In this document: positions 7,940 to 15,341 of the stretch, piece after piece
Numbering within the stretch: position 1 is the first letter of the stretch
Layout: every line of letters starts with the position of its first letter
From: Rhodanobacter glycinis
GTDB taxonomy: Bacteria; Pseudomonadota; Gammaproteobacteria; Xanthomonadales; Rhodanobacteraceae
Assembly: GCF_900114325.1 (NCBI RefSeq)
Contig: NZ_FOSR01000004.1
Location: forward strand, 1 to 35,464
Direction: 5' to 3'
Length of the DNA: 35,464 nucleotides
Notes under the pieces: generated by a model
What the model saw: the letters and a program-made list of their open reading frames with translations, nothing else
What the model was told of the DNA's origin: nothing
Database searches by the model: none
Program-made: the position numbers and the translations under genes

Positions 7940-9352
7940 TCAGGATCGGGGCAATGCCTTGACGAGGCTCATGCGGTAACGAACGAACTGGGACTCGCCA
8001 TACTGGCTCGCATTGCTTTTCGGCTTGGAAGTGATGCCGTTCCTTGTCGTGGAGGGGTAGTCGTACCGCTCCCTGGCGACATGAATCTTGCTGATCTTGA
8101 TGATCCCCGCCTCGCCGGGCTTGAGCAGCCCGGCGTGAACCGCCGCCGTACCGATATCGGACGCCTGCCAATAGAAGCCGTCCCCCCACACGTCGCCGTC
8201 ATCCCGTCCGACAACGAAAAACAGTCCGTACTGGTTTTCGTCGAGCGGGAGCTCGCGGAACGAGCCGCCGGCATTGGCCGCCTTGTACTGCAGAATCAAT
8301 GCTCGCTCACTGGCCTGATACTTGTCATGGGCTGCGACATCGGCCTCGAGCTTTTTCAACACCGGGCCATCGCGTTCCATCTGGACAACCCATGTGCCGT
8401 TATTGCCGGAGATGGACAACTTCCCGTCCGGCGTCATTTGCCATGAATCGCCCGAGCGGACAGCGAAGTCCACACCATTACCCAGATTGAGGTTACGGGT
8501 GAAATTCAGGGTAACGAACCGCCCCGCGGGATCGAGCTTGTAACCGACAGGCACGCTGGCCCGGTATCCCGGCGACTCGAAGTCGTAAAGCACACCGGTG
8601 CCGTCTCCGATGTCGTCATCGGTGTCATTGAAAGTCAGCTCGATGCCCAGCTTGTGGTTCTTGCCGGAGGCCCACATCGAACCGTTGTGGAACATCGGGT
8701 ACCTGGCGGCCCAGGTGCCTTTCATAAGCTCGCTGAGCCGGGCGATGTTGGCGGCGCGATCGCGCGCTTCCTGGTCGGCCTTTTCCCGCGCGGCCTGCGC
8801 CTGTGCCTCGGCCGCCTTCTGCGCCTGCTCCTGCGCCTGCTTCTGCTCCTGCGCGAGCTTGGCCTTCAAGTCGTCGTAATCGCTCGAACCCTGCTCGACA
8901 TAGCTGCCCGGCTGGAACTTGCTCTTCGCCGTACCGTCGATGTCGGGAATGTCGATGCGCTTGATCTGGATGTTCCACGCGTCGTCGCCCTGCGGCGTCG
9001 CCACCGTGATCAGGACACCCTTGATGTCGTCGCCCCGGGAATAGATCTTCTTGACGACATCCTCTTCGCCCAGATGACCGACAACCTTGTAGATGTCGTC
9101 GGTGAATTCCAGCTCGATATTGGAGCGTGTCTCGTAGCGTGGCTCGACCCTGGTACCTTCGTTCTGGGCGACCTGGATATCGACGTCGCTCGCCTTCAAA
9201 CCATCGGGAAGCTTGAGCGTGAGGACTTTCGCGATCTGGCTTTCCGAGGGTCCGTCACTGTGCGAGCAGGCGGTCACCGCAAGAAGCGGGAGTGCGGCAA
9301 ACGCAAACCCCGCCACAAGGCGAAGTCGCGTGGCTTTGAAACGTGTTTTCAT
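7940..9352 (-). CDS. Predicted lipoprotein with a central coiled coil
   Basis: A 470-residue envelope protein of unknown function. ATG 9352 is preceded by CAGGGGA. The signal sequence ends in lipobox AVTAC with the lipidated Cys at 29. Residues about 37-135 form a compact domain. Residues about 160-208 are an alanine-, glutamine- and glutamate-rich coiled coil (repeats of EQAQKAAEAQAQ). The C-terminal part (about 211-470) carries KGTWAARYPMFHNGS and is rich in aromatics and glycines, like a calycin or beta-sandwich module; this assignment is a guess. It is the first gene of the minus-strand group ending in the autotransporter, and lies 236 bp from the divergent ECF sigma factor start, so the two units share a control region. 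Confidence 0.88.
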   Translation of the reverse strand: MKTRFKATRLRLVAGFAFAALPLLAVTACSHSDGPSESQIAKVLTLKLPDGLKASDVDIQVAQNEGTRVEPRYETRSNIELEFTDDIYKVVGHLGEEDVVKKIYSRGDDIKGVLITVATPQGDDAWNIQIKRIDIPDIDGTAKSKFQPGSYVEQGSSDYDDLKAKLAQEQKQAQEQAQKAAEAQAQAAREKADQEARDRAANIARLSELMKGTWAARYPMFHNGSMWASGKNHKLGIELTFNDTDDDIGDGTGVLYDFESPGYRASVPVGYKLDPAGRFVTLNFTRNLNLGNGVDFAVRSGDSWQMTPDGKLSISGNNGTWVVQMERDGPVLKKLEADVAAHDKYQASERALILQYKAANAGGSFRELPLDENQYGLFFVVGRDDGDVWGDGFYWQASDIGTAAVHAGLLKPGEAGIIKISKIHVARERYDYPSTTRNGITSKPKSNASQYGESQFVRYRMSLVKALPRS

Positions 9353-9520
9353 CTTTCGATCCCCTGTTCGAAATCTGCACGGCATCAGGCCGATGAAAGG
9401 CCGGACGGCTCCAGCACAAACGTCCGCCACCCGGCTGCCCCCAAAGCCATGAACTCCGTGCAACCGCTCTTTCGAGGCCGACCGAAGACCCGAAACGAGC
9501 CGTGCTGCTGCCCTTGTCTG

Positions 9521-9550
9521 TTGTCCTATCTGGCGCAACGCGGCTAGGAT
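9521..9550 (+). promoter_or_regulatory. Possible sigma-70 promoter for the ECF/kinase pair
   Basis: TTGTCC at 9521-9526 and TAGGAT at 9545-9550 are separated by 18 bp, about 40 bp upstream of the GTG start at 9589. The match is moderate only (4 of 6 in the -10 box). An autoregulated ECF promoter in the same 236-bp divergent region is the alternative. Confidence 0.3.
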
Positions 9551-9588
9551 TCGGCTCAAGGGGTGGACCAGAACGCAACGGGGGAAGC

Positions 9589-10170
9589 GTGACGTCCAGT
9601 GACAAGACGCCGCCATTGACCGAATGGCTGCACGAATGGCAGCAATCCGGCAACGACCGGCTCGACGACCGGCTGCTGGAAGTGCTCTATGACGAACTGC
9701 GCCGCGTGGCCGTGCAGCGACTGGCGCACGAGTCGCAGGCCGCCATCACGCCCACCGAGCTGGTGCACGAGACCTGGCTGAGGCTGAAACCTCCGAACAC
9801 CCCGATCGTCGACCGCAACAGCTTCCTTCGCATCGCCTCGGTGGCGATGCGCCATCTGCTGGTCGACCAGGCACGCGAACGGCTTTCGCAGAAGCGGTAT
9901 GGCGTGATGCAAACGCTTACCGTGTCGCTGGCGGAAAACGGCGCGCAACAACGTGCGCTCGACGACACCCAGCTGCTGGATCTTGACCGCGCTCTCGACG
10001 CCCTGGCCTCCGGCCATCCCCGCGTCGCCGAGGCGGTGGTGCTGCGCGCCTTCGCGGGTCTGGACCTGCACGAACTGGCCGGCGCGCTGTGCATCAGCCT
10101 GGCCACCGCCAAGCGCGACCTCGCCTTCGGCCGCGCCTGGCTCGCCGCCACCTTGAGGGAGCCCACCTGA
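9589..10170 (+). CDS. ECF-type RNA polymerase sigma factor paired with a Ser/Thr kinase
   Basis: A 193-residue sigma factor. Region 2 spans about 23-105, with the family-typical YDELRRVA, TELVHETWLRL and MRHLLVDQARERLSQKR. Region 4 spans about 138-190, with LRAFAGLDLHELAGALCISLATAKRD forming the helix-turn-helix in two parts. These match the TIGR02999-like ECF class that often lies beside a Ser/Thr kinase and lacks an anti-sigma gene. The GTG at 9589 follows GGGGAAGC; an upstream in-frame ATG at 9502 lacks this support. The stop codon overlaps the kinase ATG (TGATG at 10168-10172), so translation is probably coupled. In Xanthomonas citri a similar pair, EcfK/PknS, controls type VI secretion (established there). 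Here the likely targets are unknown; the divergent lipoprotein and autotransporter genes are candidates. Confidence 0.9.
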   Translation: MTSSDKTPPLTEWLHEWQQSGNDRLDDRLLEVLYDELRRVAVQRLAHESQAAITPTELVHETWLRLKPPNTPIVDRNSFLRIASVAMRHLLVDQARERLSQKRYGVMQTLTVSLAENGAQQRALDDTQLLDLDRALDALASGHPRVAEAVVLRAFAGLDLHELAGALCISLATAKRDLAFGRAWLAATLREPT

Positions 10171-12881
10171 TGGACATCGACCCCGCCGAACTGGAACGAC
10201 GCTTCTCCGAACTGGCCGAAGCGAACCACCAACAGCGCGCCGAGGCCCTGCGCGCCCTGCAGGCCGACTCGCCGGAACTGGCCCGGCGCCTGGCCCTGCT
10301 GCTCGATGCACACGAAGCCACCCGCAATCCGCTGGACCAGTTGCACGGCGAGGCCCTGCGCCACTTCGCCAGCTTCACCCCCGAAGCGCTGATCGGCCGG
10401 CAGATGGGCGACTGGACCCTCGTGCGCACGATCGGCCACGGCGGCATGGGCGTGGTCTACGAGGCGCACAGCGAGCGCGACGGCATCGCCCAGGGAGCCG
10501 CGATCAAGCTGCTCGCCGCGCCGCTGTTCAACCGCCGCGCCACCGAACACTTCGTGCAGGAAGCGCGCGTGCTGGCGCGACTCGATCATCCCGGCATCTG
10601 CCGCCTGCGCGACTGGGGCCACTCGCCGGAAGGTTGGCCGTACCTGGTACTCGACCTGGTGCGCGGCGAACCGCTGCCCGCCGACGGCGGTGGCCGCTCG
10701 CTGCGCGAGCGGCTGACGATCATGGCGCGGATCGCCGACGCGGTGGCCGCAGCGCACCGCCAACTGGTGGCGCACCTCGACCTGAAACCCGCCAACGTGC
10801 TGATGACCGCCGACCGCGGCCCGGTGCTGCTGGACTTCGGCATCTCGCGCGTGCTCAACGAGAACGACGGCGCCGGCGGCACGCTGACCCGCTGGCTGAC
10901 CCCGGCCTACGCCAGCCCCGAGCAACTGCGCGGCGAGCCGGTCTCGGCCGCCACCGATCTCTACGCGCTCGGCGTGATGCTCTACGAGCAGGCCACCGGC
11001 AAGCCGCCGTTCGACTTCGGCAATGCCTCCCTCACCGAATCGCTGCGCCGCATCGAGCAGGGCGCCGTGCCGCCGGGCAAGGCTGGCACTGGACTCCCAC
11101 GCGATCTCGACGCGATCTGCGCCCGCGCCATGCACCCCGATCCGCAGCGCCGCTACGCCAGCGCCGACGCCTTCGCCGACGACCTGCGCGCGCTGATCGA
11201 ACGGCGCCCGGTCAGCGCGCGGCCCGACAGCTGGGGCTATCGCCTGTCGCGCACGCTGGCGCGGCACCCGGTCGCCTTGCCCGCCGGCGTGCTGGCTGCC
11301 GCCGCGGTCATCACCCTCGCCGTGCTGCTGGCGTTCCAGGCCAGCGATCTCAGGAAGCAGCGCGATCGTTCGACGGCCGACGCGCAGCGCGCCAACGCGG
11401 CGACGCAACTGCTACTGAACTCGATCCAGGCGGCCGATCCCACCGGTGCGGCCGGCCCGCACGCCACCGTAGCCGACGTTCTCGCCGCAGCGGAAAAACG
11501 CATCGGTACCGAGTTGGCGGACCAACCCCACGCGCGTGCGCAGTCGCTGCTCCAGGTAGCCAACGTGCACCGCAGCCTGGACGACAACAAGCAAGCCGTA
11601 CCGCTATACCAGGCGGCGCTGAAAGCGCTGGAACAAGCCGGGTCGCCCGATCAGGCATTGCGCGTAAAAATCGTGTCCGGGCTGGCCGGTTCGCTGCGAA
11701 AACTCAACCGCCTGGACGAGGCCGTCGCATTGCTCGACGCAGAGATGGCCCGCGACAAGCCCAACGAGTATTGGCAACTGCTCCTGCCGCTGGGCACCAC
11801 CCGCATCGCGCAAGGAAAGAAGGACGAGGGCGTAAACGATCTCAAGCATGCCCTGCGCCTTGCGCCCCGGAACGACGCGAGTCGCGCCAGCATGCTGACG
11901 GATATCGGCTATGCAATGACCATGAGTGGCGATTACCCGAGTGCGGCGACGTGGTACGCGCGGGCCGTGCAAGCCGCACAGACGCTGAAGCCGGTCAACC
12001 GGGAAAGCGTGGCCAATACGCTGATGAACCTGGCCGATGCCCAGTCAAAGACCGGCCACGTCAAGGAGGCCCTCGCCAACCAGCAGCGTGCGCTGGACAT
12101 GCGCATCGCCATGTTCGGCGAGCACAACGCCAACACCATCGTAAGCTACGTCAGCCTGGCGTTCACCCAGATCGAGGCGGGCCAGTGGGACACGGCCATC
12201 GCCAACGCGCGGCACGCCGCCACGCTCGAACAAGCGCTGTCCGGCGGCCAGAGCAGGCGCATGATCAACATATGGAACGCCATCGGCCTGGCCGCCGACC
12301 GCAAGGGTGATCGCACCACTGCCAGGGAAGGCTTTTCCAACGCGCTCAAGATCGCGGAAAAGCTGCTTCCGCCCAACCATCCCTTGCTGGCCAACCTGAA
12401 CAACAACATCGCCGACACCCTGATGGCGCAAGGCGACTACCAGGCCAGCCTGGCGCCGCTGCAACGCTCCTTCGACGTGTACCACGCCATCGCCCACGGC
12501 CAGCCGTCGCGCGGCGAGGCCATCGCCAGCGCCAACATGGCCGAATCGCTGCGCAACCTCGGCCGCACGAAGGAAGCGGTGCACTGGGGTGCACAGGCGG
12601 TGCAGGAGGCCGACAAGGTGCTGACGCCCAGGCAATGGATGCTCGGCAACATCCACCAGGTCTACGCCGAGGCGCTGCTCGCCGACGGTTCCCGCGACGA
12701 GGCGGAGCAGCAGGCGCTCCGCGTCGAAAAGATCTTCGCCGCATCGAGCGTGAAAGTGCCCCGGCAGATCGTCGAGGAAAACCTGCGCTTCCTCATCGGC
12801 ATCTACAAAAAGAAGGGCGATGGCAAGGCTTTGGCTGCCTATCGCCAGAAGCTGACCACGTTGACGGCTGCCAGGCACTGA
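10170..12881 (+). CDS. Transmembrane Ser/Thr protein kinase with TPR-like C-terminal half
   Basis: A 903-residue receptor-like kinase. The cytoplasmic kinase domain (about 82-350) has the glycine loop GHGGMG at 89-94, the ATP lysine K113 (AIKLL), the helix-C glutamate E131, the catalytic D204 in HLDLKPANV, the DFG motif at 222-224 and SPE at 249-251. The usual HRD arginine is leucine, so this is a non-RD kinase, which may not depend on activation-loop phosphorylation. A single membrane helix lies at about 366-390. The remaining ~510 residues are alanine-rich helical repeats of TPR type and, by topology, should be periplasmic. The start overlaps the sigma gene stop by one base. By analogy with PknS-type kinases it should sense an envelope signal and activate the coupled sigma factor by phosphorylation (inference). 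Confidence 0.92.
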   Translation: MDIDPAELERRFSELAEANHQQRAEALRALQADSPELARRLALLLDAHEATRNPLDQLHGEALRHFASFTPEALIGRQMGDWTLVRTIGHGGMGVVYEAHSERDGIAQGAAIKLLAAPLFNRRATEHFVQEARVLARLDHPGICRLRDWGHSPEGWPYLVLDLVRGEPLPADGGGRSLRERLTIMARIADAVAAAHRQLVAHLDLKPANVLMTADRGPVLLDFGISRVLNENDGAGGTLTRWLTPAYASPEQLRGEPVSAATDLYALGVMLYEQATGKPPFDFGNASLTESLRRIEQGAVPPGKAGTGLPRDLDAICARAMHPDPQRRYASADAFADDLRALIERRPVSARPDSWGYRLSRTLARHPVALPAGVLAAAAVITLAVLLAFQASDLRKQRDRSTADAQRANAATQLLLNSIQAADPTGAAGPHATVADVLAAAEKRIGTELADQPHARAQSLLQVANVHRSLDDNKQAVPLYQAALKALEQAGSPDQALRVKIVSGLAGSLRKLNRLDEAVALLDAEMARDKPNEYWQLLLPLGTTRIAQGKKDEGVNDLKHALRLAPRNDASRASMLTDIGYAMTMSGDYPSAATWYARAVQAAQTLKPVNRESVANTLMNLADAQSKTGHVKEALANQQRALDMRIAMFGEHNANTIVSYVSLAFTQIEAGQWDTAIANARHAATLEQALSGGQSRRMINIWNAIGLAADRKGDRTTAREGFSNALKIAEKLLPPNHPLLANLNNNIADTLMAQGDYQASLAPLQRSFDVYHAIAHGQPSRGEAIASANMAESLRNLGRTKEAVHWGAQAVQEADKVLTPRQWMLGNIHQVYAEALLADGSRDEAEQQALRVEKIFAASSVKVPRQIVEENLRFLIGIYKKKGDGKALAAYRQKLTTLTAARH

Positions 12882-13016
12882 CCCCGCCGGCATCGCTGGG
12901 CGCCATCCGTCTCGCCGAACTGGCCGGAAGGTCTGCGGCGGCAACCGCCACGCGGTGACGCTGCAGTAGCCGCTCCTGCGCCGGCAAGACGGGGCGTACA
13001 TGTACAGGGTGAGATC

Positions 13017-13898
13017 TCATGTACGATCGGTGGTCGACGACAACAAGTCGGCCTGCACCACTTTCAACTCGCGCTGCGGCAGCGGGATGCTGATGCCCTT
13101 GTCGTCGAAGCGCTTCTTGATCGCGCCCAGCAGATCGGTCTGCACCGTCCAGAAATCCGCGGTGAGCGTCCATGCGCGCACCAGCAGGTCGACCGAACTC
13201 TCGCCCAGCCCATGGGTCCAGACGATCGGCTCCGGATCCTTAAGCACCCGGGCATCGGCTGCCAGCAGCTGGTGAATCTCGGCCATGGCGGCGTCGATGT
13301 CGTCCTTGTAGCCAATGCGCACATCGAGCTGGAAACGGCGCTTGCCGCGACGGTTGTAGTTGGTGATCACATCGCTGCCGACCTTGCCGTTCGGCACCAC
13401 CGACTCGCGGCCGTCCGGCAGCAGCAATTGCGTGTGCATCAGATTGATGCTTTCCACCGTGCCATCGACACCCGCGACGGTAACGAAATCGCCCACCCGG
13501 AACGGGCGGAACATGATCAGCAGCACGCCCCAGGCCAGGTTGCTCAGCGAGCCTTGCAGCGCCAGGCCAATAGCCAGGCCCGCGGTACCCAGCGCCGCCA
13601 CCATCGGCGCCGATGGCACGCCGATCACGCCCAGCGCCATCACCACCAGCACGGCGATCAATACGCCGAACAGCAGGTTGCGCAGGAAGCCGATCAGGGT
13701 GGTGTCGATCTTCGCCCGGCCCAGCGCACGCGCGGAGAAATTCACGATTCGCCGCACCACCCACGTACCGACCACCAGCAGCACCAGCGCGCCCAGCACT
13801 TTCAGGCCGACGCGCGTGAGCGTGTCCACGTTGACATAGTCGGAGAGAGAGGGAATCGCGGCGTGGCTGGCGGCGACTTCATGGGGCTGGAAAAGCAT
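13017..13898 (-). CDS. mscS: Small mechanosensitive channel MscS-like protein
   Basis: A 293-residue inner-membrane channel that opens on membrane tension to release solutes during hypo-osmotic shock. Three membrane helices occupy about 30-50, 68-92 and 97-125. The third, LGTAGLAIGLALQGSLSNLAWG, has the alternating small-residue packing pattern of the MscS pore helix. A beta domain follows with RPFRVGDFVTV and PNGKVGSDVITNYNRRGKRR, then an alpha/beta C-terminal domain. The length and domain order match E. coli MscS (286 residues). It is transcribed towards the kinase gene, with a 135-bp gap between the two stop codons; I see no clear terminator there. The start at 13898 has only a weak GGAG. 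Confidence 0.93.
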   Translation of the reverse strand: MLFQPHEVAASHAAIPSLSDYVNVDTLTRVGLKVLGALVLLVVGTWVVRRIVNFSARALGRAKIDTTLIGFLRNLLFGVLIAVLVVMALGVIGVPSAPMVAALGTAGLAIGLALQGSLSNLAWGVLLIMFRPFRVGDFVTVAGVDGTVESINLMHTQLLLPDGRESVVPNGKVGSDVITNYNRRGKRRFQLDVRIGYKDDIDAAMAEIHQLLAADARVLKDPEPIVWTHGLGESSVDLLVRAWTLTADFWTVQTDLLGAIKKRFDDKGISIPLPQRELKVVQADLLSSTTDRT

Positions 13899-14126
13899 GG
13901 GGATCAGGCTCCGGCTGGAAAATCGGCCACAAGCCTAACAGCGCTGGCGAAAAGGTTCGGTGTATCCCGGGCATGCGTGGATGGCCCCGGTCGACATCCG
14001 CCGCGAAGGCGCCGATCACCTGCACCCCAGGCCTGCAGGCAAAAGAAGCCGCACCAGGCGTTGCGCCTGATGCGACATGCCGTGCGCGGCTAGGGGGGTA
14101 CGCACGGTTGGGGAGTCACGCTGGAA

Positions 14127-14930
14127 TCAGCGTATGGCGACTTGCCTTGCCTGGTTTTCATGCTCCGTATTCGTGTGTTTCAGCAATTGCAGCGCGGAGC
14201 CATCCGCCAGGCGGAAGCTGAATTGCTGCTGCAACTTGTCCAGTGATTCCAGTCGCGGACAAACGGCCTTGGCACGCGCCTCGAGTTGATCCGAGCGCTG
14301 GTCCATGGCCTTGTCGATCGATTGGTCGATTGCATCGGCACGTGCCTCGACATCGCTGGCGTGGCCGGTCAACACCGCCCACAGCACGCTACGGGTAATC
14401 GAGTGCGCCATGTCGTTGGCGGCCTCGGTCACCGGCTGCTCGATGGCCGAGCCGAAACCCTGCTGATCCCAACGCTGCGCGTTGATGTGCGCATCCAGCG
14501 CACGCAAGGCTTCGCGGCGCTGGTGGTTGAGCCGATCCACCAGTGCATCACGATGATGCTGGCTGCCGCCCAGTGTCGCCGCCACCGTGGACAACGCGTC
14601 GAACGCCATGCCGATCGCCTCGTTGGCAATGCCGGCCATCTGTGGCAGCAGGTCGCGCATATCGCTTTCGTAGGCGCGCAAGCGGGCCGCATCCGCAGGA
14701 GACACGGCCACCGCCTTGCCGTTCACCCGCAACTGGCCGTTGTGCATGAACACGTCGGAGGGATGGCCATCGCCACTGCGATGAAAGTCGATGCCATCCG
14801 GCTTCGCCTGCACGTCGTAGGCACTGCTGTAACCACAGTGTTCGTTGTCGACATGCAGGTCGCGGGCCGACGCCTGGGCCATCGCTGCCACACCCAGCGA
14901 TACGGCCAAAATCATCCATCGTTTGCGCAT
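14127..14930 (-). CDS. Exported DUF2884 (YggN-like) protein, copy 1
   Basis: A 267-residue periplasmic protein. ATG 14930 follows GGGGAAACGAAC, and the signal peptide ends near AQASA at about residue 21. The mature part has the family pattern: CGYSSAYDV, GQLRVNGKAVAVS, RLRAYESDMRDLLP, then long amphipathic helices, and a late CPRLESLDKLQQQF. The same pattern recurs in the gene at 19867-20616 (CHASSSYDL, GTLRVDGQAVAL, LCPDIQRLASLQQ), so the two are paralogs about 5 kb apart. DUF2884 includes E. coli YggN, whose role is not established. A single gene; downstream of it lies MscS on the same strand, 228 bp away. Its upstream region holds one copy of the palindromic element. Confidence 0.88.
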   Translation of the reverse strand: MRKRWMILAVSLGVAAMAQASARDLHVDNEHCGYSSAYDVQAKPDGIDFHRSGDGHPSDVFMHNGQLRVNGKAVAVSPADAARLRAYESDMRDLLPQMAGIANEAIGMAFDALSTVAATLGGSQHHRDALVDRLNHQRREALRALDAHINAQRWDQQGFGSAIEQPVTEAANDMAHSITRSVLWAVLTGHASDVEARADAIDQSIDKAMDQRSDQLEARAKAVCPRLESLDKLQQQFSFRLADGSALQLLKHTNTEHENQARQVAIR

Positions 14931-15341
14931 GTTCGTTTCCCCGTGAACACGGACGGTCATCGTCCGAACCCGGCTTGGATGCCGCTCCATGCCGTAAAGG
15001 TTTAACCGGATCCGCCTTGCAGGCATGGGCCATGCGTCATCCCGTGCTGTTGGTCATGCTGTCGTGACCATGCCATCCGACACACGCAGCTCAATGGCAG
15101 AAACGTGGTCACACGCCAGGAGCGTGGGCGGTAGAAACTTTCGAGGCGAAAAAGTGGCTGCGTGAGGACAGATTTTCGACGATTCGCCGGCCCATAGTGG
15201 TTCTATGGGCCAAGAAGCGACGGACATATGGACCACGCAGCCACTTTTGCAGCCCGGAAGATTTCTGCCGCCCACGCTCCTAGGCAAGCCGCCACGGGCG
15301 AGCTAAGTTGCCAGGATCGACCGTCGTTCGTGGAGCAGCAC
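14931..15341. other. Divergent intergenic region holding palindromic element copy 1
   Basis: These 411 bp separate the minus-strand DUF2884 gene from the plus-strand FAD dehydrogenase gene. The palindromic element occupies 15118-15281. The parts on either side show no gene; any promoters for the two genes must lie here, with the dehydrogenase promoter most likely within or right after the element. Confidence 0.6.
15118..15281 (+). repeat. Long palindromic element, short form (164 bp)
   Basis: The ends AGGAGCGTGGGCGG and CCGCCCACGCTCCT are perfect 14-bp inverted repeats, extended by imperfect pairing (CTGCGTG.. against ..CACGCAG) to about 53 bp per arm. The centre is a 9-bp perfect stem, 15189-15197 with 15203-15211, and a TGGTT loop. 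A longer copy in opposite orientation lies at 18430-18645. Relative to it, this one lacks 26 bp at 15175/15176 and 26 bp at 15222/15223, i.e. from both arms. It encodes nothing obvious. A non-autonomous (MITE-like) or structured REP-type element is the best description; no target duplication could be assigned. Confidence 0.8.

Noticed and set aside
9687-11408. A 573-codon minus-strand frame across sigma and kinase genes
   Set aside because: It lies opposite two genes with clear conserved motifs and has no domain of its own.
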